DNA of 50,235 nt, from contig NZ_MWLN01000104.1 in the NCBI RefSeq assembly GCF_002198655.1, forward strand, positions 1 to 50,235. The letters are read 5' to 3'. Position 1 is the stretch's first letter. The number at the start of each line of letters is the position of its first letter. Below, one piece after another: positions 32,578 to 41,376 of the stretch. The notes beneath the pieces are model-generated. The model made no database searches and was not told where the DNA came from. It worked only from the letters and a program-made list of their open reading frames with translations. The translations under genes and the position numbers were made by a program. Source of the stretch: Kineosporia sp. A_224. GTDB lineage: Bacteria > Actinomycetota > Actinomycetes > Actinomycetales > Kineosporiaceae.

Positions 32578-33717
32578 TCAGACCGTGACGGCGGTGCATC
32601 GGCGGGTCACCTCCGCGACGGTGTCGAGCAGCCGGACGGTCTGCTCCTGCCAGTGCGGGGCGAGCCGTCGCAGCGGCTCGTCGCAGCGGCGCAGGACGGC
32701 CGTCGCGAGGTGCCAGTCGAGGTGCCGGGGGCCGATCCCGTAGCCGTCGAGGAGCTGGTCGAGTGCCTCCTCGGCGAGGTCGGCGTCCCCGGGGCGGCCG
32801 TCGACGAGCGCTGCGGGAAAGGTCGCGACATCGAGCGCCCGCGGTGCGGCGGCGACGTCGTCGCCGCTGTCGAGCACGACCTCCGCAGCCGCTGCCGTCG
32901 ACGCACGGACGAGCCGGCCGTGCTCGAAGCGGCCGTGCGAGAGCACCATGTCGTCGTCCGGCGGCAGGCAGCGGCGCAGGTCGTCGACGAGGGCACCGGC
33001 CCGCCGGCCCTCCGCCGGCAGGGCGGCGGCGACGACCCGGACGGCGGCCTCGGCCGCCGCGATCGCCGCGCCGCCGGTCGTCGAGCGCGGGGCCTGCGCC
33101 TCGCTGCGGTGCAGCCGGGCGAGCACCTGCCCGGCGGGGAGGGCGAGGTCGACGGCGGCGTCCGGGCCCGGTCGCCGGCCGGCGACCGCGTGATGGGCGG
33201 TCGCGAGCAGGTGCGCCAGCGGCCGGTCCGGGGCCGCCGCGGCCGGGCCGAGCGCCGTCCGCAGCACCTCACGCCCCTCCTGGGCCCGCTCGTACGTGAG
33301 TCGGTTCGGGTACCCGGTGACGACCCGGTCGCCGACCGCGAGGCCGATCCTGCGGCCCGGCCGGTAGTGCAGGCGGGCCGCGGCGCGGGCCCAGCTCGCC
33401 GTGAGCACGGGCAGGTGCGGGTCGTCGGGGAGCCAGCGGACGCCGTCCGGGACCTCGGGGTCGGTCGAGGCGACGACGACCGCCTCGCGGTGCACGCCGC
33501 TGCCCGGCTCCGCGCCCTGGACGACGCCCTCGACGTGCGCGGCGAAGCGGTGCCCGGGCGACCAGACGAGGTGCCGCACCCGGGCGCCGGTGACCTCGGC
33601 GCCGCCGGCGTGCCGGCCGAGCATGTGGGCCAGGGCGGCCGGCTCCAGGCGCTGGAGCCCGGGCAGGGCACGGTCGAGCGGCAGCGGGCCCTGCGGGCCG
33701 CGGTCCCCGACGTCCAT
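32578..33717 (-). CDS. Phosphotransferase-fold protein with degraded catalytic motif (candidate pseudokinase)
   Basis: 379 residues, C-terminal two thirds resembling the aminoglycoside phosphotransferase/kinase fold: LALPAGQVLARLHRSEA (about 191-206), then LSHGRFEHGRL (259-269) in the position of the catalytic HGDxxxxN motif, and VVLDSGDD (280-287) in the position of the metal-binding Asp. The catalytic Asp is Arg263 and the metal-binding Asn is Arg268, so phosphotransfer is unlikely by the usual mechanism. The N-terminal ~100 residues look like a small beta domain with GHRFAAHVEGVV. ATG at 33717 has AAGGA upstream. Paired with the GT4 gene; may regulate or scaffold it. The fold assignment is moderate. 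Confidence 0.6.
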   Translation of the reverse strand: MDVGDRGPQGPLPLDRALPGLQRLEPAALAHMLGRHAGGAEVTGARVRHLVWSPGHRFAAHVEGVVQGAEPGSGVHREAVVVASTDPEVPDGVRWLPDDPHLPVLTASWARAAARLHYRPGRRIGLAVGDRVVTGYPNRLTYERAQEGREVLRTALGPAAAAPDRPLAHLLATAHHAVAGRRPGPDAAVDLALPAGQVLARLHRSEAQAPRSTTGGAAIAAAEAAVRVVAAALPAEGRRAGALVDDLRRCLPPDDDMVLSHGRFEHGRLVRASTAAAAEVVLDSGDDVAAAPRALDVATFPAALVDGRPGDADLAEEALDQLLDGYGIGPRHLDWHLATAVLRRCDEPLRRLAPHWQEQTVRLLDTVAEVTRRCTAVTV

Positions 33718-33887
33718 CCTGCGATCCTTCCCACAAGTCAAGGACCGCGGTATTGCCTCATGGTGCTAGTCCTCGGACGTCCCCCGAGCGGACGACGCCG
33801 GACGTGCACGACCGTCGCGCCGGTCCGCACGGGCGTGACGCAGCCGGCTCCACCCGGGCGGCGGGCGCGCCGGACAGGTCGGCCACT

Positions 33888-33893
33888 TACAGT
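33888..33893 (+). promoter_or_regulatory. Candidate -10 box for leaderless moxR-type transcript
   Basis: TACAGT (TANNNT form) ends three bases before ATG 33897 and six before the in-frame GTG 33900. There is no ribosome site. Transcription starting near 33900 would make the GTG the first codon. Confidence 0.4.
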
Positions 33894-33896
33894 GAA

Positions 33897-34916
33897 ATGG
33901 TGACAACCGTCGACGACCCGGCCGCTCCGCCCGGGCAGCACGCCCAGCACGGCGACCCGGTCCACGCGCCCGCGGACCTCGCCGAGGTGACCCGGGTGGC
34001 CCGGGCCCTCGTCGGCAACGTCGAGCGCGTCGTCCGCGGGCGCCGCGAGGCCGTCGAGCTCGTCACGGTCGCGCTGCTCGCGGGTGGCCACGTCGTCGTC
34101 GAGGACGTCCCCGGCACGGGCAAGACGACGCTCGCCCGGGCCGTCGCCCGCTCGGTCGGCGGGTCGTTCCACCGGGTGCAGGCGACGGCCGACCTGCTGC
34201 CGGCCGACATCACCGGCTCGTCGGTCTGGGACCCGGCCTCGCAGCGGTTCACGTTCGTGGCCGGCCCGGTCTTCGCGCACGTCGTGCTCGTCGACGAGCT
34301 CAACCGGACGCCGCCGCGCACCCAGTCGGCGTTCCTCGAGGTGATGGACGAGGGCGCGGTGACCGTCGACGGCGTCCGGCACCCCGTCCCGGACCCGTTC
34401 TTCGTCGTCGCGACCCAGAACCCGCTCGAGCAGCACGGCACGTACCCGCTGCCGGAGGGCCAGCTCGACCGCTTCGCGGTCCGGCTGCGCCTGGGCGGCC
34501 TCGACGCGGACAGCGAGCTGCTCGTCGTCCGGGAGCAGCTCGCCGGGCCGACCGTCGACCGGCTCGGACCGGTCGTCGACGCCGACCGGCTGCGCGCCGT
34601 CCGGGCCGCCGTCCGCACGCTGCACGTCGCCGACCCCGTGCTCGCGCACGCCCTCGCCCTCGTCCGCCGCACCCGGGAGGACCCGCGGGTCCGGCTCGGC
34701 GCGAGCAGCCGCGCAGCGATCACCCTGGTGCGCTGCGCGCAGGCCCGGGCCGCGCTCGCGGCGCGTGACTACGTCACCCCGGACGACGTCCGCGCCCTCG
34801 CCGTCCCCGTGCTCGCGCACCGGCTGTCCCTCCCGGCGTCCTCGCCCGGCGGCACGGCCGCCGAGGCGCTCGTCGCGGAGATCGCCGGCACGGTGCCGGT
34901 CCCGGTGCAGGTCTGA
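33897..34916 (+). CDS. MoxR-family AAA+ ATPase
   Basis: Cytoplasmic AAA+ chaperone-like ATPase, 339 residues (338 if translation starts at GTG 33900). Walker A is in EDVPGTGKTTLARAVA near residue 72, Walker B in VVLVDELNRTPPRTQSAFLE, sensor 1 in VVATQNPLEQHGTYPLPEGQ, and the C-terminal lid has SSRAAITLVRCAQARAALA. MoxR proteins act with DUF58 and transglutaminase-like neighbours, which are the next two genes, on assembly or activation of envelope protein complexes. The surroundings suggest a leaderless start. Confidence 0.93.
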   Translation: MVTTVDDPAAPPGQHAQHGDPVHAPADLAEVTRVARALVGNVERVVRGRREAVELVTVALLAGGHVVVEDVPGTGKTTLARAVARSVGGSFHRVQATADLLPADITGSSVWDPASQRFTFVAGPVFAHVVLVDELNRTPPRTQSAFLEVMDEGAVTVDGVRHPVPDPFFVVATQNPLEQHGTYPLPEGQLDRFAVRLRLGGLDADSELLVVREQLAGPTVDRLGPVVDADRLRAVRAAVRTLHVADPVLAHALALVRRTREDPRVRLGASSRAAITLVRCAQARAALAARDYVTPDDVRALAVPVLAHRLSLPASSPGGTAAEALVAEIAGTVPVPVQV

Positions 34917-34921
34917 CCCGG

Positions 34922-36076
34922 ATGGAGGACGGCGCGCGCACCGGCCCCGCGCAGGGCCGGCCGTTCGTCGAGCCGGTGTCGCTGCGCCCGCTGGCGCTCG
35001 CCCCGATCGTCGCCGTCCTCGCGCTGGGCTACCTCGGCTACCGGTCGGACAACGCCTGGCTCCTGCTCCTCGCGTGCGCGGCCGGCGGCCCGTTCGTCGT
35101 CTCCTGGATCGGCCGCCCGCGGCTCGAGGCGGTCACGGTGACGTCCGGCCTCGCGTTCCGCGCGGTCGTCGGCGAGCCCGCGGAGTGGGTGCTCAGGCTG
35201 CACAACACCGGACGCCGCACGACGCCGCCGCTGCTCGTCACCGACCGGGTCGCCGGGTACGACGACGCCGTCGTGCTCGTCGGGGCGGTGCCGCCCGGTG
35301 GGACGGCGCACGTCACGCAGCGCCGCGTCGCCCGGCACCGGGCCTTCTCCGAGGGCCACGACGTGACGCTCTCGACGACGGCGCCGTTCGGGATGGTCGA
35401 GCGCCGCCGGGTCCTCGCGAACCGGCGCGTGAGCGTCGTCCACCCGCTGCCGTCGCCGCCCGCGGGCATCGCTGTCCGCGGCGGCGAGGGGGACGACCCT
35501 GCGGGGGAGCCCGCCCGGACCGGCCCGGACCTGCACTCGGTCCGCGAGTGGCGGCCCGGCGACGAGGCCCGGCACGTGCACTGGCGCAGCACGGCGCGGC
35601 ACGGCCGGCTCGTCGTCGTCGAGCCGGAGCGGACGGTCTCCCGCCGGATGGCCCTCGTCGTCGCGGGCGAGCCGACCGCGCCGGAGTGGGAAGCGCTGCT
35701 CTCCCGGGTGGCCGGCACCGTCGTCGAGGCCGCCCGTGCCGACCGGGAGGTCTGCCTGCTCGCCCGGGACGAGCGGCTCGCGCGGCTGTGCCCGGTGACC
35801 TCGGACGAGCCGGCGGACGACACGAGCGGCCTCGGCGGCATCACCGGCCGGGACGCCGCGGACCTGCTCGACCTGCTCGCCGCGGTCGGTGCCGTCACCG
35901 CCCCGCGCGGCGACGACCTGCGGATCGCCGCCGACTGGGCCGGTGCCGGCGGCGACGTCCTCGTCGCGACGACGCGCCCGCTCGAGCCGGGGTGGTGGGA
36001 GCAGATCAGCGCGCGGGCCGCGGCGAAGGGCGTGCGGCTCTCGGTGCTCACGACGGCCGCGCAGGTGACGGTGTGA
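34922..36076 (+). CDS. DUF58 domain-containing protein
   Basis: 384 residues. Two N-terminal membrane helices (LRPLALAPIVAVLALGYLGY, then LLLLACAAGGPFVV) precede a beta-rich region and the conserved DUF58 block VREWRPGDEARHVHWRSTAR near 205-225, followed by VEPERTVSRRMALVV, a von Willebrand-like strand. Known to occur with MoxR ATPases; biochemical function is not established. ATG starts six bases after the moxR stop with ACCCGG as a poor ribosome site; its end overlaps the transglutaminase gene by four bases. Confidence 0.9.
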   Translation: MEDGARTGPAQGRPFVEPVSLRPLALAPIVAVLALGYLGYRSDNAWLLLLACAAGGPFVVSWIGRPRLEAVTVTSGLAFRAVVGEPAEWVLRLHNTGRRTTPPLLVTDRVAGYDDAVVLVGAVPPGGTAHVTQRRVARHRAFSEGHDVTLSTTAPFGMVERRRVLANRRVSVVHPLPSPPAGIAVRGGEGDDPAGEPARTGPDLHSVREWRPGDEARHVHWRSTARHGRLVVVEPERTVSRRMALVVAGEPTAPEWEALLSRVAGTVVEAARADREVCLLARDERLARLCPVTSDEPADDTSGLGGITGRDAADLLDLLAAVGAVTAPRGDDLRIAADWAGAGGDVLVATTRPLEPGWWEQISARAAAKGVRLSVLTTAAQVTV

Positions 36077-38517
36077 GCGACCCGTCCCAGCAGCCCGCCC
36101 AGCAGCCCGCCCAGCAGCCGGCCCTGCAGCCGCCCACGCAGTCGGCGCTGCTCTGGCGCCCGCTCGCGGCGCGGCCGGGGCCGGGCAGCGAGGGGCCGGA
36201 CGACCCGGTGCTGCGGGCCGCCGTCCTCACGGTGCACGCCGCGGCGATGGCCGGGCTCGTCGCCGCCGGGGTGCTCGCCCCCGTGCTCGCGGTGCTCGGG
36301 ATCGCCACGGCGGTCGGGCTGTCCATGCTCGCGCGCGCCTGCCTGACCCGGCCCTGGCTCGGGACGCTGCGGATCGGGCTCTGGGCGGCGGTCGCCGTCG
36401 GGACGCTCGTCGTGCCGTTCGCCGCCGCCGGGCTGCGCGGGCTCGGGCCGGCGGGGGTGCTCGGCATCTTCGTCGCGGGCTTCCTCGCGGCGACGTCCGC
36501 CGACCAGGACGGCACCCGGCGCGCGATGCTCATGAACCTCGTGCTCGGCGTCGCGGTGCTCGCGCTCGGCGTCGGCCTGGGGCCGTTCCTCGCCCCGCGC
36601 GGTGCGAGCGGGCTCGTCGTCCCCGTCGTCGTCGGGTGGACCGCCACGCTCGTCGCGCTGGCCCGGGCGGCCCGGCGGCACCCGACGGCGTCTGCCGGAC
36701 CGGCGGCACGGTCCCCGAGGTCGGCCCCGGCGCCCGGGCCCGTCGTCCGGGTCACCGGCCCGCGGCCGCCCTCGCGCTGGCGGGGCACCGCGGGCGTCGT
36801 CGCCGCGACGATGGCCGTCTCGCTCCTCGCGTTCGCCGTCGTGAGCCGGCTGCCCGAGTCGTCGTCCGCGCAGGACCCCGGATCCGGCGGCCCGTCCGGC
36901 GGGCCCTTCGGCGGCGGCCTGCCCGGCGGCGGCCAGGGGGACGCCGCCCCGCGCAGCGTCAGCGGGACCTACTCGGGCGGCGCGCTCGACCTGCGCGCCC
37001 GCGGCGACCTGCCGGACACCCCGGTCATGCTCGTCGCCGCGGACTCCCCGACGCTGTGGCGCTCCGCGGTGCTCGACACCTACACCGGGCAGACCTGGGC
37101 GCAGACGGCCGCCGCCGAGGGCGGCGTGCCGGTGACGGGTGACGTCGACGTCCGGACGACGCTCGACCCGGTGCCCGACGGGGCGCCGGTGCGCACGGAC
37201 AGCGTCCGCTGGCTCGCCCCCGGGCCGTTCACGGTGCCCCGCCCCGGCACCGCGCTCGAGGTGTCGCTCGGTGCGCGGGACACCGCGTTCCTCGCGGCCG
37301 ACGGCACGCTCGTGCACCCGCACGGCGGCGGCGGCGACCGCTCGGACGACGAGGTCGGGTACGCCGTCCGCTGGGCGGCCCGGCCCTCGGTCGAGCCCGG
37401 GGACGGCAACGGCTCGCCGGTCGACGCGGCCGCCCTCGTCGCCGCGGCCCCCGCGACCGGAGCGGACGGCGCCGGCCCGGTGCCGGGCGACGGCGACCTC
37501 GTGGACGCCGGCCGCTGGCTGCAGACCTCGGGGACCGTGACGGGCCGGACCTCCGCCCTCGCGATGCGGCTCTCGCTCGGCGCCGACTCCCGGTACGACG
37601 CCGTGCGGGCCGTCGAGGACCACCTGCGCGCGACGACCCGCTACACGCTCGACGCCCCGGTGCCGGACACGGACGAGGACGCCGTCGACGACTTCCTCTT
37701 CCGGTCCCAGCAGGGGTTCTGCGAGCAGTACGCGACGGCCGAGGTCGTCCTCCTGCGCGAGATGGGGATCCCGGCGCGGCTCGCGGTGGGCTTCTCCGGC
37801 GGCGGCCTGCCGTCGTCCGACGCGGGCGTCGACCCGACGGTGGCCGACGGCTCGACGCGGCTCGTCCGGGAGTCCGACGCGCACGCCTGGGTCGAGGTCT
37901 GGTTCCCGGGCGTCGGCTGGGTGACGTCCGACCCGACCGCCGGCTCGACCCTCGCCGACCCGCCCGCGCTCGACCGGCTCGGCGCGTGGGTGAAGGAGCA
38001 CGCCGTCCTGCTCGTGGTGCTCGCGGTCGTGCTCGCCCTCGCCGGTGCGCTCGTGGCGTGGCTCGTCGTCCGGCGGCGGCGCAGGGCGGACGACGGCACG
38101 CGCGCGGCGCCCGGCCCGCGCCCCGTCGGGGGTGCGGCCGACCTGCTCGCCGCCTTCGACCGGCTCCAGGCCGCGCTGACCCGGACCGGCGGCGGTCGGC
38201 GCCCGGAGGAGACCCTCGCCGAGCTCGGGGCGAGGCTGGCGCGCGGTGACGAGCGGCTGCGTGCGGCTGCCGCCGAGGCCGCGGAGGGCGTCGTCCCCCG
38301 GACCGCCGGCGACGAGCGGCCCGTCGGGACCGGACTCGCGGACGACGGGCCGCCGGGCAGCGACCCGGTCGAGGCGCTCGCCGTCCTCGAGCGCCTCCTC
38401 TACGCCGCGACCGCCCCGCCCGCCGCCGAACTGCGCGCCGCGGCGTCCGCCCTCGACGCGGTGACCGCCCGCGTGCTCGCGGCCGAGCGCCTGCCGGAGC
38501 CCGCGCCGTCCGGCTGA
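36073..38517 (+). CDS. TgpA-type membrane transglutaminase-like protein
   Basis: 814 residues. The N-terminus is a Q/P repeat (about residues 5-20), then about six membrane helices (up to ~180) with another helix near 240, and a Gly/Pro-rich linker. The extracytoplasmic transglutaminase-like domain has C550 (QQGFCEQYATAEVVLL), H604 (SDAHAWVEVWF) and D620 (VTSDPT) as an apparent triad. A final helix (about 640-665) leads to a cytoplasmic C-terminal region of the DUF4129 type. The GTG start is coupled to the DUF58 gene (GTGA). Bacterial TgpA proteins sit with MoxR/DUF58 genes and are thought to act on cell-envelope proteins or peptides; the substrate is unknown. Confidence 0.93.
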   Translation: MSDPSQQPAQQPAQQPALQPPTQSALLWRPLAARPGPGSEGPDDPVLRAAVLTVHAAAMAGLVAAGVLAPVLAVLGIATAVGLSMLARACLTRPWLGTLRIGLWAAVAVGTLVVPFAAAGLRGLGPAGVLGIFVAGFLAATSADQDGTRRAMLMNLVLGVAVLALGVGLGPFLAPRGASGLVVPVVVGWTATLVALARAARRHPTASAGPAARSPRSAPAPGPVVRVTGPRPPSRWRGTAGVVAATMAVSLLAFAVVSRLPESSSAQDPGSGGPSGGPFGGGLPGGGQGDAAPRSVSGTYSGGALDLRARGDLPDTPVMLVAADSPTLWRSAVLDTYTGQTWAQTAAAEGGVPVTGDVDVRTTLDPVPDGAPVRTDSVRWLAPGPFTVPRPGTALEVSLGARDTAFLAADGTLVHPHGGGGDRSDDEVGYAVRWAARPSVEPGDGNGSPVDAAALVAAAPATGADGAGPVPGDGDLVDAGRWLQTSGTVTGRTSALAMRLSLGADSRYDAVRAVEDHLRATTRYTLDAPVPDTDEDAVDDFLFRSQQGFCEQYATAEVVLLREMGIPARLAVGFSGGGLPSSDAGVDPTVADGSTRLVRESDAHAWVEVWFPGVGWVTSDPTAGSTLADPPALDRLGAWVKEHAVLLVVLAVVLALAGALVAWLVVRRRRRADDGTRAAPGPRPVGGAADLLAAFDRLQAALTRTGGGRRPEETLAELGARLARGDERLRAAAAEAAEGVVPRTAGDERPVGTGLADDGPPGSDPVEALAVLERLLYAATAPPAAELRAAASALDAVTARVLAAERLPEPAPSG

Positions 38518-38545
38518 CGTGGCTCACTTCTGAGGGCAGAGCAGA

Positions 38546-38613
38546 TCAGGCACCCGCTGTGGACCCGAATCGCACCCTCGAACGGTCCGGGACGGTACAC
38601 ATCGGGTGCCTGA
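38546..38613. terminator. 11-bp perfect inverted repeat with long loop
   Basis: TCAGGCACCCG (38546-38556) pairs perfectly with CGGGTGCCTGA (38603-38613) across a 46-base loop, 28 bases past the transglutaminase stop and before the MFS gene. It probably terminates the moxR operon; the loop also holds a CACCCTCGAACG motif. Confidence 0.55.
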
Positions 38614-38688
38614 GCGACGGTTGCGCCGACACGCGACGTTGCTGACCCGGGGGTCAGCGAGATCGGCGCGGCGTGGTTGAGTGCTGGC

Positions 38689-39969
38689 GTGTCCCGGTAC
38701 TTCCACATCCTGCGGCGGCGGGCGGCCCTGCTGCCGTTCGCGGCGGCCGTCGTCGCGCGGCTGCCCATCGCCATGGGACCGCTCGGGGTCGTGCTGCTCG
38801 TGCAGTCGGTGCGGGACTCGTACGCCGTCGCCGGCATCGTCACAGCAGCCTGGGCGCTCGCCTCGTCGGTCGCGACGCCGCTGCTCGGCCGCGGGCTCGA
38901 CCGGTTCGGGCAGCCGCTCGTCATCGGGACGACGGCGGTCGCGTCGGGCACGCTGCTCGCCGCGTTCGCGCTGGCGGCGGTCAACGGCGCGTCCGACGCC
39001 GTGCTCCTCGTGCTCTCCGCCGGCGTCGGGCTGACGTTCCCGCCGGTCGGCCCGGCGATGCGCGCGGCCTGCCGGGTCGTGCTCACGGACGACGCCGACC
39101 GGCGGGCCGCCTACGCGCTCGACGCGGTCGCCGTCGAGACGATCTTCGTCGGCGGTCCGCTGCTGCTCTCGCTGCTGCTCGTCGTCGCGCCGCCCGTCGT
39201 CCCGCTGCTCGTCACCGCGGTGCTCCTCGCCGGCGGCGGCGCGGCGTACGCGTTCACCGCCGCCGCCCGCGCCGTCCGGCCCGAGGAGCACCACCGGGGG
39301 CCGGGTCATCGCAGCGCCTCGCCGCTGCGCTCGCGGGGCGTGCTCGCCGTCGTCCTCGTGACGACCGGCCTCGCCGTCGGGTTCGGCCAGGCCGACGTCT
39401 CGATCGCCGCGACCGCCCGCGAGGTGCTCGGCAGCCAGGCGAAGGTCGGCCTGCTCTTCACGTTCATCGCGGGCGGCAGCGCGATCGGCGGCCTCTGGTA
39501 CGGCGCGCGCCTCTGGCGGCGCCCTGAGCGCACCCGGTACCCGTTCACCCTCGCGGGGTTCGCGACCGGGCTCGGGCTCATGGCCCTGCTCATCCTCAGG
39601 CTCGATGCGCCACCGCTCGTCGCGATCCTGCCGGTCATGTTCCTCACCGGCGTCTGCATCGCGCCCGGCCTCATCATCGCCCAGAACCTCGTCGACCACC
39701 TCGCCCCGCGCGACCGGCTCAGCGAGGCCCAGGCCTGGCTCAACACGGCGTTCACGACCGGCGGCGCGGCCGGGACGGCGATCGGTGGGCTGCTCGTCGA
39801 CCTCGGCGGCCCGGGCGTCTCGTTCCTCGGGGCGTGCGCGGCCGTCGGGTGCGCGGCGCTCGCGGCGGCCGCCGTCCAGCCCCGCTGGCGGACGGCGTCC
39901 GACCACCTTCCGCCCGGGGCGACCCTGGCCGCGCCGGTCACGACCCGGGCCGACGAGGAGTCCCGGTGA
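38689..39969 (+). CDS. MFS transporter
   Basis: 426 residues, twelve predicted membrane helices, in the drug/sugar-efflux type of major facilitator. The A-like loop between helices 2 and 3 reads LLGRGLDRFGQPLVIG. The second half begins near 215 after a polar loop (RPEEHHRGPGHRS). LNTAFTTGGAAGTAIGGLLVDL marks helix 11. The GTG at 38689 starts closest to the first helix; a TTG at 38677 is possible. Its stop overlaps the methyltransferase start (GTGA). The substrate cannot be predicted. Confidence 0.85.
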   Translation: MSRYFHILRRRAALLPFAAAVVARLPIAMGPLGVVLLVQSVRDSYAVAGIVTAAWALASSVATPLLGRGLDRFGQPLVIGTTAVASGTLLAAFALAAVNGASDAVLLVLSAGVGLTFPPVGPAMRAACRVVLTDDADRRAAYALDAVAVETIFVGGPLLLSLLLVVAPPVVPLLVTAVLLAGGGAAYAFTAAARAVRPEEHHRGPGHRSASPLRSRGVLAVVLVTTGLAVGFGQADVSIAATAREVLGSQAKVGLLFTFIAGGSAIGGLWYGARLWRRPERTRYPFTLAGFATGLGLMALLILRLDAPPLVAILPVMFLTGVCIAPGLIIAQNLVDHLAPRDRLSEAQAWLNTAFTTGGAAGTAIGGLLVDLGGPGVSFLGACAAVGCAALAAAAVQPRWRTASDHLPPGATLAAPVTTRADEESR

Positions 39970-40754
39970 CCGACGGTCCCTTCGCCCCCGCCGAGCAGCG
40001 CTGGCTCGCCGGCCTCGGGAAGGTGCGGGACGTCGTCCGGCAGACCCTCGTCGCCGAGCAGGTCGAGGCCGCGCTCGCCCTGCTGCCGCCCGGGCGCAAG
40101 CGCGTGCTCGACGTCGGCTGCGGGCAGGGCACCCAGGCGGTGCGGGTCGCCCGGCTCGGGCACGACGTCGTCGGGCTCGACCCGTCGCCGGACCTGCTCG
40201 ACCGGTTCCGCGTCGACCTGGACGCCGAGCCGCCCGCGGTCCGTGACCGTGTCCGGCTCGTCGTCGGGCCGGGGGAGCAGGCGCCCGACCTCGTCGGCCC
40301 GCTCGCGGCCGGCGGCTTCGACCTCGTCCTGTGCCACGGCGTCCTCATGTACCTCGACGACGACGCGCCGATGCTCGCCGCACTCGCGGCCGTGGTGCGC
40401 CCCGGCGGCCTGCTCAGCCTGCTCGTGCGCAACGGCGTCGGCCTCGCGATGCGCCCGGGCCTGCTCGGCGACTGGGCTCACGTCCACGAGGCGCTCGCCG
40501 GCTCCGGCTACACGAACCGGCTCGGGCTCGACGTCCGCGCCCACACCCCCGCCGGGCTCGACGAAGCCCTGGCCCCGCACGGCCTGACCCGCCGCCGCTG
40601 GTGGGGAGTCAGGACGTTCACCGACCACCTCGACGGCCCGCCGCCCGAGGGCGCGGCGCTCGACGACCTGCTCGGCGCCGAACGGGCCGTTGCGGGCGCG
40701 GACCCGTACCGGCAGGTCGCGGCGCTCGCACACCTGGTGTTCGGGAAGCGCTGA
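39966..40754 (+). CDS. Class I SAM-dependent methyltransferase, CmoM/SmtA-like
   Basis: 262 residues, Rossmann-fold methyltransferase. SAM motif I is VLDVGCGQGTQAVRVARLG near residue 43, the acidic motif II is VVGLDPSPDLLDR, and motif IV LVLCHGVLMYLDDDAP follows. The region RNGVGLAMRPGLLGDW and NRLGLDVRAHTPAGLDEAL resembles CmoM (tRNA carboxymethoxyuridine methyltransferase), but that specificity is only suggested. GTG start overlaps the MFS stop. It converges with the sigma-factor gene with only ten bases between and no clear terminator. Confidence 0.8.
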   Translation: MTDGPFAPAEQRWLAGLGKVRDVVRQTLVAEQVEAALALLPPGRKRVLDVGCGQGTQAVRVARLGHDVVGLDPSPDLLDRFRVDLDAEPPAVRDRVRLVVGPGEQAPDLVGPLAAGGFDLVLCHGVLMYLDDDAPMLAALAAVVRPGGLLSLLVRNGVGLAMRPGLLGDWAHVHEALAGSGYTNRLGLDVRAHTPAGLDEALAPHGLTRRRWWGVRTFTDHLDGPPPEGAALDDLLGAERAVAGADPYRQVAALAHLVFGKR

Positions 40755-40764
40755 CGCGGACCCT

Positions 40765-41319
40765 TCATCGCACCGCGAGCAGCACCCGCAAACTTGTCCG
40801 GGCGTGGTTGATGCGCGACTTCACGGTGCCCAGCGGGACGTCGAGCCGCTCGGCGATCTCGGCGTAGTCCAGGCCCATGAGGTCGCGCAGGACGACCGCT
40901 TCGACGACGTGCGGCTGGTCGACGCGGAGCTTCTCGAGCGCCTCGACGAGGTCGAGCCGGGTGCCGGCGAGCACGCTGACCCGCTCCGGGTCGGCGACCT
41001 CGGGGGCCTGGTCGAGGCCGGCCTCGTCGGCCGTCTTCCGCATCCGCCGGTAGGTCGCGAAGGCGCTGTTCGCGACGACCGGGTACAGCCACGTCGTGAA
41101 CTTGCTCCGGCCGCCGAAACCGTGGATGCCCTTCGCGACCGCGATGAGGGCCTCCTGGGCGGCGTCCTCGGCGTCCGAGCTGAACGGCAGGATCCGGGTG
41201 CAGCGGCGCAGGACGTCCGGCCGGATCGCCGTGAGCAGTGCGTCGAGGGCGTCGGCGTCGCCGGTGGCGGCCCGGGCGGCGAGGGCGTCGAGGTCGGTGC
41301 TGGGTGAGGTCACGTTCAC
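40765..41319 (-). CDS. ECF-type RNA polymerase sigma factor
   Basis: 184 residues. Region 2 spans about residues 20-90 (DAEDAAQEALIAVAKGIHGF and KFTTWLYPVVANSAFATYRR, the -10 recognition helix area), and region 4 about 125-180 (VEAVVLRDLMGLDYAEIAER, then LDVPLGTVKSRINHARTSL, the helix-turn-helix for -35 binding). No extra C-terminal domain and no anti-sigma gene adjacent. GTG at 41319 as start; the divergent kinase gene may be part of its control circuit. Confidence 0.9.
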   Translation of the reverse strand: MNVTSPSTDLDALAARAATGDADALDALLTAIRPDVLRRCTRILPFSSDAEDAAQEALIAVAKGIHGFGGRSKFTTWLYPVVANSAFATYRRMRKTADEAGLDQAPEVADPERVSVLAGTRLDLVEALEKLRVDQPHVVEAVVLRDLMGLDYAEIAERLDVPLGTVKSRINHARTSLRVLLAVR

Positions 41320-41340
41320 ATGATCTCAAACCGGGACGAC

Positions 41341-41350
41341 GTGACGTCAC
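41341..41350. promoter_or_regulatory. 10-bp palindrome between sigma-factor and kinase genes
   Basis: GTGACGTCAC is a perfect palindrome centred between the divergent starts (41319 and 41377). Its position fits an operator controlling both genes, but no protein can be assigned to it. Confidence 0.4.
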
Positions 41351-41376
41351 CATCCATGATCGGGCAGGATGCGCCC

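Noticed and set aside
36073-36130. CAGCAGCCCGCC repeats as a possible mobile or satellite element
   Set aside because: They are in frame and encode the Q/P-rich N-terminus of the transglutaminase.
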